Part shown: positions 29,324 through 37,666 of the stretch, one piece after another
Layout: each line of letters opens with the position of its first letter
Numbering within the stretch: the first letter of the stretch is position 1
Origin: Actinomyces sp. 432
GTDB lineage: Bacteria; Actinomycetota; Actinomycetes; Actinomycetales; Actinomycetaceae
Assembly: GCF_009930875.1 (NCBI RefSeq)
Contig: NZ_CP025249.1
Coordinates: 2,976,001-3,040,000, forward strand
Direction: 5' to 3'
DNA: 64,000 nt
Notes under the pieces: model-generated
Seen by the model: the letters and a program-made list of their open reading frames with translations, nothing else
Told to the model about the DNA's origin: nothing
Databases searched by the model: none
Program-made: the position numbers and the translations under genes

Positions 29324-29815
29324 GTGGCCACACCTGAGTTCATTATCGAGCTGCGCAAGAAGATCGGGCACGAGCAGCTGTGGCTGCCCGGCGTCAGCGT
29401 GGTGGTGGTGGCCCCGGATGGGCGGCTGCTGCTGGGGCGGCGCTCCGACAACGGCGCCTGGGCGGTGGTCTCCGGCATCCCCGAGCCCGGCGAGCAGCCC
29501 GCTGCCGCGGCCCGGCGCGAGTGCCTGGAGGAGACCGGCGTCGACCCCGATATCGTCGGGGTGGCCGGGGTGGCCACCGGGGAGCCGCATGTGTTTGCCA
29601 ACGGCGACCGCTGCGTGTTCATGGACGTCACCTTCGTCGCCCGGGCGGATGCCGCGGCGGTGGCCGGGGCGCATGTGGCCGACGAGGAGTCGACGGCGGT
29701 GGGCTGGTTCGCGCCGGACGCGCTGCCGACCCCGCTGGTCGCCTCCACCCCGGGGCGGATCGACGCCGCCCTGGCGTGGCTGGCCGACCCGTCCGCGGGT
29801 GCACGCTTTCAGTGA
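29324..29815 (+). CDS. NUDIX hydrolase
   Basis: A 163-residue protein with a complete NUDIX box, GIPEPGEQPAAAARRECLEETGV (G-x5-E-x7-REx2EExG), in a beta-strand context VSVVVVAPDGRLLLGRRSDNGAWAVVSG. These enzymes hydrolyse nucleoside diphosphate derivatives with Mg2+. It starts with GTG 6 bp after gatD, so it is probably in the same transcript, but a link to peptidoglycan is not evident from sequence. Confidence 0.92.
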   Translation: MATPEFIIELRKKIGHEQLWLPGVSVVVVAPDGRLLLGRRSDNGAWAVVSGIPEPGEQPAAAARRECLEETGVDPDIVGVAGVATGEPHVFANGDRCVFMDVTFVARADAAAVAGAHVADEESTAVGWFAPDALPTPLVASTPGRIDAALAWLADPSAGARFQ

Positions 29816-29980
29816 CGGGCGCTGCGGCGCACCCACCGGAGCATCAGATATGGCGCTGCCCACATTAATTTCCGCTGATGCTTACCGCAGCCTATCTTTA
29901 TCCCGGCGGGTGGGCGCCAGTGCCTGCTCGACACCTAACTGACCCGCACCGTGAGCGTCACCAGGACCAAGGAGTCAGAC

Positions 29981-30331
29981 ATGGCCGCACCTACCACGGC
30001 CAGCACAACATCATCTCGGCCCGCCGCCGTCCCCCTGGCCACCCTGCCTCGCGGCACGCGCGCCCGCATCACCGCCGTATCCGCCGATCGCGGGGAAGCA
30101 CTGTCCCGGCGCCTGGCCGACCTCGGCTTCGAGCCCGGACGCATGATCGAGGTGGGCCGCCGCGCACCGCTGGGCGATCCGACCGTCTACCACGTGGCGG
30201 ACTATGAGATCAGCCTGCGCCACCAGGACGCCGCCCTGGTATCCGTTGCGGTTGTGGCACCCGCCCGGGCAGCATCCGCCTCACCTGACTCGGCCCCGCC
30301 GGTGGCCGCCGTACCGGAGGCCGCAGTATGA
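29981..30331 (+). CDS. feoA: FeoA, ferrous iron transport accessory protein
   Basis: A 116-residue protein with an SH3-like FeoA domain (about residues 18-90): PLATLPRGTRARITAVSADRGEALSRRLADLGFEPGRMIEVGRRAPLGDPTVYHVADYEISLRHQDAALVSV. It is thought to modulate FeoB. ATG at 29981 has AAGGAG 8 bases upstream and was chosen over GTG at 29951. The C-terminal Ala/Pro/Ser tail is disordered. It overlaps feoB by 4 bases (ATGA). Confidence 0.93.
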   Translation: MAAPTTASTTSSRPAAVPLATLPRGTRARITAVSADRGEALSRRLADLGFEPGRMIEVGRRAPLGDPTVYHVADYEISLRHQDAALVSVAVVAPARAASASPDSAPPVAAVPEAAV

Positions 30332-32508
30332 GCACCACCGTCCAGACCGGCACCGCCGCGGGCAGGACGACGATCGCCGTCGGCGCCCCCGCAGAAATGC
30401 CCGCCTGCCACGAGCCCTCCTGCCACGACGGCTGCACCGCCCACGGTTCCGCGTCCTCCGCCCCGGCCAACGCCGCCGCCCGCATTGCCCTGGCGGGCGC
30501 CCCCAACGCGGGCAAGACCTCCATCTACAACACGCTCACCGGCCTGCGCGCCAAGACCGGCAACTATCCGGGCGTTACGGTCTCCCGCTCACTGGGCGCC
30601 CTGGAGCTCTCCACCGCCGAGACCGGCGCCGACCCGCTCACCCTTGCCCTGGAGGACCTGCCGGGCGCCTACTCGCTGGAGCCCATCAGCCCCGACGAGC
30701 GGGTCGTGTACGACGTCCTGACCGGCCACTGCGACGGCGTCGCCCAGCCCGATGCGCTGCTGGTGGTCGTAGACGCCACCACCCTGTCCCGCTCCCTGGG
30801 CTTCGTCGCCCAGGCCCTGGCCCTGGGCCTGCCCACCGCCATCGCAGTCACCATGACCGACGAGCTGACCCGCCGCGGCGGCAGGCTCGACGTCGAGGCC
30901 CTGGGCGCGGCGCTCGGCGTGCCCGCGGTGCGGGTCATCGGCAACCGGGCCACCGGCATCCCGCAGCTGCGCCGCACACTCGCCTCCTGGCGCGACTGGT
31001 CGCGCGCGCCCATCGCGCCTCCGACCAGCGGTCCGGAGCGCACCTCCTGGGTGGAATCGATCCTCGCCGCCGCCGACTACACCGCCCCCGTGCCCGACTC
31101 GCGCACCGCCGCCGTCGACCGCGTACTGCTGCACCCGCTGTGGGGCACGCTGGTGTTCTTCGCGGTCATGTTCACCTTCTTCCAGGCGATCTTCACCTGG
31201 GCCACCCCCTTCCAGGACGCCATTGAGACCGGCTTCGGGGCCCTGGGCGACGCCGTCCACACCTGGCTGGACGGCCCCGCACCGCTGCTGGCGGGGCTGC
31301 TGGCCGACGGCGTGATCGGCGGCGTCGGTGGGGTGCTGGTGTTCCTGCCGCAGATCGCCATCATGTTCCTGCTGATCGCCTTGATGGAGGGCGTGGGCTA
31401 CATGTCGCGCGCCGCCTTCCTCATGGACCGGGTGATGAGCCGGGCGGGGCTGGAGGGGCGCGCCTTCGTGGCTCTGCTGTCTTCGCTGGCCTGCGCCATC
31501 CCCGGCATCATGGCCACGCGCACGCTGCCCAGCGCCAAGGACCGCCTGGCCACCATGCTGGCGGCGCCGCTGATGACCTGCTCGGCGCGCCTGCCCGTCT
31601 ACATCATCATGATCTCCCTGCTGGTCGGTCCCGAGCAGCGCGTCGGCCCCTTCGGGGCGGCGGGCACGATCATGTTCGGCCTGTACCTGGCCGGGGCGGT
31701 GGCCGCCATGCTGGCCGCACGGGTGGTCAAGCGCCTGACCGACCGCGGCGGCGTGCTGTTGCCCTTCTACATGGAGATGCCGCCCTACCGGCTGCCGCGC
31801 GCCCGCACGGTGGCCCTGATGGTGTGGGACGCCTGCAAGGGCTTCCTGAAGAAGGCGGGCACCATCATCCTGGCGGCCACCATCCTGGTGTGGGTGGGGC
31901 TGAACGTGCCCGCCCGCTCGGAGGCGGAGTTCACCGCCCACTGTGAAGCCAGCGCCGAGTGCGCGGCCATCGCCGCCGCCGTGGCCAACCCCTCCTCCTC
32001 CACGGTGCTGGACGACGACGGCGCGGTCGTAACCGACCCCGAGGAGCTGCAGGCGCTGCTGGACGCCCAGCGCACCAGCTACACCATGGACTCCTCGCTA
32101 GCCGCTTCCATCGGCAAGGCAATCCAGCCGGTGTTCGAGCCGCTGGGCTTCGACTGGCGGATCAATGTGGCGGTCATGTCCTCCCTGGTGGCCCGGGAGA
32201 CGGCGGTGGCCACCCTCGGGCAGATCGCCGCCGCCGGGGACCCGGAGGATCCGGGCGCGCAGCTCGCGGCCATGACCTACACCGAGGACACGCTGGTCGC
32301 CCACGCCGGCGAGCCCCTGTTCAACCCGGCGACGGTCGCGGCGCTGCTGGCCTTCTTCGTCTTCGCCATGCAGTGCATGGCCACCGCCGGGGCGATCCGC
32401 CGCGAGACCGGCACCTGGAAGTGGTCGGCGATCGCCTACGGCTACCTGTTCGTGCTGGCCTGGGTGGCCGGGGCCGCCGCCCACGCCGCGGTGGCCGCCC
32501 TGACCTGA
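30328..32508 (+). CDS. feoB: FeoB, ferrous iron permease with GTPase domain
   Basis: A 726-residue Fe2+ transporter. The G domain has GAPNAGKTS (G57-S65), NYPGVTVSRS and the DLPGAYSL switch II; the usual NKxD/NMxD element reads TMTD (175-178). The membrane part contains gate repeats typical of the family (HPLWGTLVFF, ACAIPGIMATRTLPSAKDRLATML, FDWRINVAVMSSLVARETAVATLGQ). An N-terminal CHEPSCHDGCTAH segment (27-39) offers six Cys/His potential metal ligands before the G domain. There is no feoC; a NifU-like gene follows beyond the inserted Fic module. Confidence 0.96.
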   Translation: MSTTVQTGTAAGRTTIAVGAPAEMPACHEPSCHDGCTAHGSASSAPANAAARIALAGAPNAGKTSIYNTLTGLRAKTGNYPGVTVSRSLGALELSTAETGADPLTLALEDLPGAYSLEPISPDERVVYDVLTGHCDGVAQPDALLVVVDATTLSRSLGFVAQALALGLPTAIAVTMTDELTRRGGRLDVEALGAALGVPAVRVIGNRATGIPQLRRTLASWRDWSRAPIAPPTSGPERTSWVESILAAADYTAPVPDSRTAAVDRVLLHPLWGTLVFFAVMFTFFQAIFTWATPFQDAIETGFGALGDAVHTWLDGPAPLLAGLLADGVIGGVGGVLVFLPQIAIMFLLIALMEGVGYMSRAAFLMDRVMSRAGLEGRAFVALLSSLACAIPGIMATRTLPSAKDRLATMLAAPLMTCSARLPVYIIMISLLVGPEQRVGPFGAAGTIMFGLYLAGAVAAMLAARVVKRLTDRGGVLLPFYMEMPPYRLPRARTVALMVWDACKGFLKKAGTIILAATILVWVGLNVPARSEAEFTAHCEASAECAAIAAAVANPSSSTVLDDDGAVVTDPEELQALLDAQRTSYTMDSSLAASIGKAIQPVFEPLGFDWRINVAVMSSLVARETAVATLGQIAAAGDPEDPGAQLAAMTYTEDTLVAHAGEPLFNPATVAALLAFFVFAMQCMATAGAIRRETGTWKWSAIAYGYLFVLAWVAGAAAHAAVAALT

Positions 32509-32527
32509 CCGCCTCCCCCTCCACCAC

Positions 32528-32573
32528 CGAGACCGGCACTTGTGACACGCCGAAACCGGCACATATGACGTCG
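32528..32573 (+). repeat. 23-bp dispersed repeat, locus 3 (two units)
   Basis: Units CGAGACCGGCACTTGTGACA and CGAAACCGGCACATATGACG, period 23, starting 19 bases after the feoB stop. Confidence 0.75.
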
Positions 32574-32575
32574 TC

Positions 32576-32636
32576 CCACCGAGAGGAGCCGCTATGGGCG
32601 TTGTCCCCACGCATCCCGTGGTGACCCCGGACCCGG
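32576..32636 (+). pseudogene. 61-bp duplicate of the NifU-like gene start
   Basis: Matches 33740-33800 at 58 of 61 positions, covering the ribosome binding site (AGGAGCCGC), the ATG and the first ~14 codons of the NifU-like gene, then diverges abruptly. It marks the place where feoB and the NifU-like gene were probably adjacent before the Fic module came between them. Confidence 0.85.
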
Positions 32637-32663
32637 CGCCTCCGGCCCCGCCCCGCCCCTCAC

Positions 32664-32722
32664 CGAGACCGGTAGAAGTCACGTACTGAGAGCGGTAGAA
32701 GTTACATGCCGAGATCGGTTCG
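32664..32722 (+). repeat. 23-bp dispersed repeat, locus 4 (two full units and a partial)
   Basis: CGAGACCGGTAGAAGTCACG.., TGAGAGCGGTAGAAGTTACA.., then partial CGAGATCGGTTCGG, all with a 23-base period. Confidence 0.76.
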
Positions 32723-32829
32723 GCGGGCGCGGCCATGCCGTGTGCATCCGCCGCACCGCAACTGCCCGGACCCATCCTTTGCCCCTTGTACTCATGACGG
32801 TAGCCTGGGTGTCGGAGAGGAGCCTCGAG

Positions 32830-33045
32830 ATGGTTGTAAGGACCGTTCCGATTGTTGATGTTGAGCAGTCGCTCGCGTTGATCGAGAAGGGCCAGCAGCT
32901 CGCCGGTCACTTCCCGGATGCCGAAGACATGGGGCGCGCGCGCCGGATCCTGACGGGCGAGCTGTCGCCGGAGGCGGCGCGCGCAGAAGTTCGGGATGCG
33001 CTGGCGCGACTTAGCGCGAACGAGTGTGCTACCGGTCGTGGCTGA
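32830..33045 (+). CDS. Fic-associated antitoxin (VbhA-like)
   Basis: A 71-residue protein directly before fic: MVVRTVPIVDVEQSLALIEKGQQLAGHFPDAEDMGRARRILTGELSPEAARAEVRDALARLSAN. The motif ARRILTGELSPEEAxAE is characteristic of VbhA-family antitoxins that block the Fic active site. I could not place a clear (S/T)xxxE(G/N) inhibitory motif. GGAGAGGAG precedes the ATG at 32830. It overlaps fic by 8 bases, so the two are co-translated. Confidence 0.72.
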   Translation: MVVRTVPIVDVEQSLALIEKGQQLAGHFPDAEDMGRARRILTGELSPEAARAEVRDALARLSANECATGRG

Positions 33046-33673
33046 GGACGACCGTTACACGATCCCTGGTAGCGGAGGAGTACTCCGCAACAAGCTTGGG
33101 CTGATCACGCAGACCGGTGTCGATCGGGCGATGAACATCAGCGCCTCGGCGGAGTGGGCGATTTTCCAGCTTGAACCGATCCCTGATCGGCTCGACCTTG
33201 ATTATCTTCGCTCGATTCATCGGCGTTTCATGAGCCCGGTGCTGGATTGGGCGGGCGAACTGCGGAAGGTAGGAGACGAGGTTGGGGCGGGCGGTACGCC
33301 GTTCCAGTACGCACCATCGGAGTTCTACAAGCCGTATCTTGATGCGTTGTTCGGTCGGCTTGCGGAAGAAGACTATCTGGTAGGTCTTCCAGAGAAGGAA
33401 TTTGCTGACAGGCTCGCGGATCGCTGGGGGACGCTGACATTCTGTCATCCGTTCCGCGACGGCAACACCCGCTCACAGAGTGCCTACATCGACCGACTCG
33501 CGACACGTGCGGGTCACCCTATCGATTGGCAGCACGTGAACGTGTCCGAACTGCGCGAGGCGCGTCTGTCAGCAGCGTTCCGCGTTGGTGGTGAGCAGAT
33601 ACTGTCGAACTACCTACAAATGCGGCTCTTGCCGCCATCACGCAGCGCCGCCCTGCGCTTTACGCCGGAGTGA
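33038..33673 (+). CDS. Fic-domain toxin (predicted AMP/NMP transferase)
   Basis: A 211-residue Fic protein with the active-site loop HPFRDGNTRSQS (137-148): catalytic His137, Asp141, Asn143 and Arg145 are present. The glycine of GNGR is Thr and the last Arg is Ser, a variant also common in GNTR-type Fic proteins. The flap region (GTPFQYAPSEFYKPYLDALF) precedes it. Fic toxins modify target proteins with AMP. The base composition is visibly less GC-rich than the neighbours. The GTG start overlaps the antitoxin stop. Confidence 0.9.
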   Translation: MAEDDRYTIPGSGGVLRNKLGLITQTGVDRAMNISASAEWAIFQLEPIPDRLDLDYLRSIHRRFMSPVLDWAGELRKVGDEVGAGGTPFQYAPSEFYKPYLDALFGRLAEEDYLVGLPEKEFADRLADRWGTLTFCHPFRDGNTRSQSAYIDRLATRAGHPIDWQHVNVSELREARLSAAFRVGGEQILSNYLQMRLLPPSRSAALRFTPE

Positions 33674-33757
33674 GGCCGTATGCGGGGAGACCAGGGTGCA
33701 GCGATCCGGCGAGGCAGGATCGTCCAGCCACACACCAAGCCACCGAAAGGAGCCGCC

Positions 33758-34303
33758 ATGGGCGTCGTCCCCACGCATCCCGTGGTGACCCCGGACCCGG
33801 ACGTGCTGCGTTGGGTGATCCCCGACGGGCTGCTGGGCTTCTCCGGGTCAGTGGCCCGCGCCCCGCGCCTGCTGCAGGCCCTGCTCGACGACGGCACCCT
33901 GGCCGGCATTGAGGCGGTGCCCGGGGCGGTGCTCACGCTCCTCGGCGATGGCCACAGTTGGCAGGCCGACGGCGCCCGGGTGCGCACCGCCCTGGTGGAC
34001 GCGCTCGGCGTACCCGGGTCATGGGAGCCGGCGGCTGGCGCCGTCGGGGTGGGGCCGGACGAGGCCCTGGAGGCGGCGGCCCGGGAGATCGCGGCCGGGC
34101 CGGTGGGGGCGATCGCCGCGGCCCACGGCGGCTCCTTCACCGTGCGGGCGGTAGCCGACGGCGTCGTCGAGGTGGCCCTGGAGGGCGCCTGCCGGGACTG
34201 CCCGGCGGCCGTGATCACCATGCATGCGCGCTTCGAGCACCTACTGCGACGCCGCTGCCCGTGGCTGGCGGGCGTGCGCGAGGCGCCGAGGTCCGCAAGC
34301 TAG
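33758..34303 (+). CDS. NifU-like (Fe-S scaffold C-terminal domain) protein
   Basis: A 181-residue protein. The N-terminal ~95 residues are a domain I do not recognise (VLRWVIPDGLLGFSGSVARAPRLLQALLDDGTLAGIEAVPGAVLTLL, resembling a degenerate NifU N-terminal region). The C-terminal half is a NifU domain with the CxxC pair in VALEGACRDCPAAVITMHARFEHLLRRRCPW. Such proteins hold and transfer Fe-S clusters. Its ribosome binding site and first codons are copied at 32576-32636 right after feoB, suggesting that it once followed feoB directly, which fits an iron function. Confidence 0.85.
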   Translation: MGVVPTHPVVTPDPDVLRWVIPDGLLGFSGSVARAPRLLQALLDDGTLAGIEAVPGAVLTLLGDGHSWQADGARVRTALVDALGVPGSWEPAAGAVGVGPDEALEAAAREIAAGPVGAIAAAHGGSFTVRAVADGVVEVALEGACRDCPAAVITMHARFEHLLRRRCPWLAGVREAPRSAS

Positions 34304-34334
34304 CGGGCTCACCCCGCCAAAACCCGCCAACATG

Positions 34335-34431
34335 CTCTGCTACGAGCTTTTGCACCCTGGTGTACGGCAAATACCCGCACACCAGGGTGCAAAAGCTCGC
34401 AATGGATGGGGAAGGCGTGTGCGAGGCGCCC
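34335..34431 (+). repeat. 97-bp hairpin element, copy 1
   Basis: Contains perfect 21-bp inverted arms (CGAGCTTTTGCACCCTGGTG and complement) around a 15-base loop ACGGCAAATACCCGC, then AATGGATGGGGAAGGCGTG to the end. The second copy is at 37527-37623 in the same orientation. Copy 1 ends 2 bp from the stop codon of the ABC permease gene. Confidence 0.85.
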
Positions 34432-34433
34432 GC

Positions 34434-36779
34434 TTAATCGTCGCCCTGGCTGCGGGGCGTGCGGGCCGCGGCCACCAGCAGGCCGAGGGCCACCGCCGCC
34501 GACGCCCCGATGGGGATGGCCCACCACCAGCCGAAGGAGCCGGTCACCAGAGGATTGTTCATTATCAGCGCCGGTTGCGCCCCGAAACGGCCGAGCAGGG
34601 CCGCCACGGCTGTGCACGCCACCACGCTCAGGCTCAATGGTGCCGCCAGGGCGCACTGGCCGCGCCTGCCGACGCCGTGGTCCCGCGCCTGCAGGCGCAC
34701 GGGCCGCAGCCGCCCCAGGAAGGTGATCGCTGCCAGCCCCTGGCCGATCACCGCTACCAGGCTTGCCGCAATCGGCAGGGCGAGGGCCTGCCGCATCAGT
34801 TGGCGCTGCTCCGGCGAGTCCGGCTCGATTACAAAGGCGTAGCCGGCGCGGGTGATGACGTCGCTGCGGAAGGCATCACGCTCATCGTCGGGCAGGGAGC
34901 CGAATTCCGGCAGGTAGATCGTGCGCACGTTCGATGGCTCCAGCCCCAGCGCCTCCACCTGCGGGTCGTCGGCGGCGAGCACCACGTCGGGCAGCCACTG
35001 GCTGTCCAGCAGATTCGACGGGGACAGCCCCGTCACCTCGGCGGTCTCCTCCACCTGGTCCGTGGCCAGAGTGAAGAAGACGCGCGTTGCCCGGTCCTCG
35101 GCACCGCCGTCCAGCAACTCTGTTGCCGCTGTGCCGGCCAGTGCGGAGGCGGGCCCATCCTCAGGCGCGAGCGCAATGAGCCCCAGGGCGGTGAAGCACA
35201 TGGCGTCGGTGCAGTCCGACTTTCCCGCCGGAGCCACCCGCGGCCGCCGCTGGTCCTCACGCAACTCGGTGAATACCAGCGCCGACTCCATGGCCTGCGG
35301 GTAGGTGGTGGTAAGCACGGCGACGTCCTGCGCGGTCAGTCTCTCCACCGTCAGCGTCTGATCCTCTCGCCCATCGGTCCCGTTAGCGAAGTGGAGGCTC
35401 GCACTGTAGAAGGCGGCGAAGCCGGTGAACATCATGGTGGCCATGAGCACGGGCAGTGCCACCGTGAGGCAGTGGCGCACGGCCGCGCCCGCCGTCGGCG
35501 TGCGCCGTAGCCACGGCAGGCTGAGCAGCAGCACCGGGGCGGCCAGCGCCCCCACGATCACACCCAGGATGTGACCGGTCAGCACGCGGTGGGGCTCGGC
35601 GACGCGCAGGTAGACGAGCACCACCGCCGCGATCACGCCCACCGCGCCCAGCGCCACCCCGTAAGCGGGGCGTAGGTGCCAGGCCGCACCCCTGGTGTCG
35701 GCTGACCAGCGGCGCAGCCGGTCCGGCAGTGCCCCCACCGCGGCGGCGAGCAGCAGCCAGACCAGGATCAGGCCTCCGCTCTGCCACAATGCCGGACGGT
35801 AGCCGTCCCAGTACTGTCCTAGCGCCGTGCCAATGGCCCCGTGGCCGACGCCGAGGGACACCTGGGCGGCGATGATCCCGAGAACGCTGCCCACAAGGAG
35901 TGTCAGCGGCATGCCCGCGCCGGCCAGCACCGTTGCACGCTGTGGCGTCGCCCCCGCGGCCCGCAGCGCCCCGGCGACGCGACCGGCATGGGGCCGATCC
36001 GCGGCCAGGGCGGCGCCGCAGGCGGCGCCGGCGCTCAGCAGCAGTAGCGCCAACAGCACCGGGAACCCGGCCAGTTGCCGGGAACTGACCTCCTGCACGG
36101 CAGACCGAACGGCATAGTCGACCCCAGCTACCGTTACCGCACCGCTACCACACTGCTTACCCACCCCGATCTGTTCGCACGGGTCGGCGTCACTGAACCA
36201 GGAGGAGATCGCCGCGCCGGCATCCAGGACCTCGCCGGATACCGCGACGGCCGTGGGCTCATCCGGCGCGGCGGGATTGCGGGTAATGCCGGTAACCGTG
36301 TACTCGGCTGCGCCTTCGGGCAGATCCTCCGAAGTCAATTCCAGGCGGTCGCCCACGCTCAGACCCGTGCGCCGGGCGACCTCAGCGGAGACGGAGGCCT
36401 CGCCGTCGGCGCGCGGATAGACGCCCTGCGCGAGCACGCCGGTGCGGGAGGGCCCACTCAGCACGGACACCTGCGCATCGGAGACGGCCTGCGGCCCGGT
36501 CAGGGCTGCGCTGATGCGCAGCACGGCCACCGCCTGGCCTTCGTCCGCCAGCGCGCGCATGCGCTCGGACAGCTCGTCGCTGTCGCCGCTGACCTGGTAG
36601 CGGTAGCCGCCGAATTCGGCGCGCGCCCCGGCCTCCACCGTGGCCAGGAAGGTGGCCCTGCCGCTCAGCAGCAGGGAGCCGAACAGCGCCAGCACGCCGG
36701 ATAGCAGCAGTGCCGCGGCAAACAGTCCCGGATGCGCACGCACCGAGCGGGTAATGACCCGCAACTGCAGGCGGCTCAC
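34434..36779 (-). CDS. ABC transporter permease (FtsX/MacB type)
   Basis: A 781-residue membrane protein with about ten spans: one near the N-terminus (LFAAALLLSGVLALFGSLLLSG), an extracytoplasmic domain of ~180 residues, a block of spans in the middle (VLAGAGMPLTLLVGSVLGIIAAQ... MMFTGFAAFYSAS), another extracytoplasmic domain and three spans at the end. This repeated FtsX-like layout fits export of peptides, lipoproteins or antimicrobials rather than uptake. It starts with GTG overlapping the ATPase gene by 4 bases. The two-gene cassette is framed by the 97-bp element. Confidence 0.85.
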   Translation of the reverse strand: MSRLQLRVITRSVRAHPGLFAAALLLSGVLALFGSLLLSGRATFLATVEAGARAEFGGYRYQVSGDSDELSERMRALADEGQAVAVLRISAALTGPQAVSDAQVSVLSGPSRTGVLAQGVYPRADGEASVSAEVARRTGLSVGDRLELTSEDLPEGAAEYTVTGITRNPAAPDEPTAVAVSGEVLDAGAAISSWFSDADPCEQIGVGKQCGSGAVTVAGVDYAVRSAVQEVSSRQLAGFPVLLALLLLSAGAACGAALAADRPHAGRVAGALRAAGATPQRATVLAGAGMPLTLLVGSVLGIIAAQVSLGVGHGAIGTALGQYWDGYRPALWQSGGLILVWLLLAAAVGALPDRLRRWSADTRGAAWHLRPAYGVALGAVGVIAAVVLVYLRVAEPHRVLTGHILGVIVGALAAPVLLLSLPWLRRTPTAGAAVRHCLTVALPVLMATMMFTGFAAFYSASLHFANGTDGREDQTLTVERLTAQDVAVLTTTYPQAMESALVFTELREDQRRPRVAPAGKSDCTDAMCFTALGLIALAPEDGPASALAGTAATELLDGGAEDRATRVFFTLATDQVEETAEVTGLSPSNLLDSQWLPDVVLAADDPQVEALGLEPSNVRTIYLPEFGSLPDDERDAFRSDVITRAGYAFVIEPDSPEQRQLMRQALALPIAASLVAVIGQGLAAITFLGRLRPVRLQARDHGVGRRGQCALAAPLSLSVVACTAVAALLGRFGAQPALIMNNPLVTGSFGWWWAIPIGASAAVALGLLVAAARTPRSQGDD

Positions 36780-37468
36780 CGCTGGGCCCCGCCCGTCATG
36801 GCGCCCACCGAGGAAGGTTCGGCTACGAGGTCGTGGTCGTGGATGCGCAGCACCACGTCGGCATACTCGGCCACCACCGGGTCATGCGTGGCTACCAGCA
36901 CCAGCAGGCCGTCGTCGTGGGCCAGTTCGGCGAAGCGCCGGGCAATCTCCCTCGTGGCCTGCTCGTCGACCGCGCCGGTCGGCTCGTCGGCGAGCAGGAC
37001 CTGCGGGGCGGTAGCCAGTGCGCGGGCGATGGCTACCCGCTGCTGCTCGCCGCCCGAGAGGCTGCTCACCGCCGCATCGGCCTGCCCGGCGAGCCCGAGC
37101 CTGCCCAGCAGTGCGGCGGCGTCGGGGAAGGTACCGACGCCGCCACCCGCGGAGGCGAACTCCTGGGCCAGCTTCACGTTCTCGACCGCGGTCAGATAGG
37201 GGACCAGCCGATAGTCCTGGTAGACCTGGGACACGCGCCGGGCACCGCCGGTGCCCGCCAGCTCGATCGTGCCGGTATCCGGTTCGAGCTCGCCGGTGAT
37301 GAGGCGGAACAAGGTGGTCTTGCCCGAACCCGAGGGCCCCATCACCGCGTGCAACTGTCCGGCCGTGAGCCGACAGGCCACGTCCCGGTAGATGACGCGC
37401 TCGCGTGTGCCGCCGTAGGCGAAGCCCATGCGATCGAATACGAGTTCCAGGGGCATTCGTACTCCCAT
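36776..37468 (-). CDS. ABC transporter ATP-binding protein (MacB/LolD type)
   Basis: A 230-residue ATPase: Walker A GPSGSGKTTL, Q-loop YQDYRLVPYLTAVENV, signature LSGGEQQRVAIARAL, Walker B VLLADEPTGAVD and the switch His in VATHDP are all intact. It pairs with the FtsX-like permease downstream. ATG at 37468 or ATG at 37456 (MPLELVF) could start translation. Two 20-bp tandem units (CCCATCCTTGGGTCGGCTT-like, 37464-37502) overlap the start region and may be an operator or a repeat. Confidence 0.93.
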   Translation of the reverse strand: MGVRMPLELVFDRMGFAYGGTRERVIYRDVACRLTAGQLHAVMGPSGSGKTTLFRLITGELEPDTGTIELAGTGGARRVSQVYQDYRLVPYLTAVENVKLAQEFASAGGGVGTFPDAAALLGRLGLAGQADAAVSSLSGGEQQRVAIARALATAPQVLLADEPTGAVDEQATREIARRFAELAHDDGLLVLVATHDPVVAEYADVVLRIHDHDLVAEPSSVGAMTGGAQR

Positions 37469-37526
37469 CCTTGGGTCGGCTTCCCACCCTTGGGCCGACT
37501 CCTTCGCACGATAGCGTCCCCCCTCC

Positions 37527-37623
37527 CTCTGCTACGAGCTTTTGCAATCTGGTGTGCGGGAATTTGCCGTACACCAGGGTGCAAAAGCTCGCAATGGATG
37601 GGGAAGGCGTGTGCGAGGCGCCC
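37527..37623 (+). repeat. 97-bp hairpin element, copy 2 (loop inverted)
   Basis: Same length and orientation as copy 1 with two arm changes. The 15-base loop is GCGGGAATTTGCCGT, which is the reverse complement of the copy-1 loop at 14 of 15 positions. It lies about 60 bp upstream of the ABC ATPase start. Confidence 0.85.
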
Positions 37624-37666
37624 CGGTTACGGCTCCCGACGCACGCTCATCGGCCCCTGGCCGCGT

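Larger units (their letters stand above)
32509..32829. other. Junction between feoB and the Fic module
   Basis: Contains two 23-bp repeat loci (32528-32573 and 32664-32722) that flank a 61-bp copy of the start of the NifU-like gene (32576-32636). No intact gene. Confidence 0.75.

Noticed and set aside
29816..29980. Possible DtxR/IdeR iron box before feoA
   Set aside because: Only a partial half-site (CACCTAACTGACC) is present; it does not match the 19-bp palindrome well enough.
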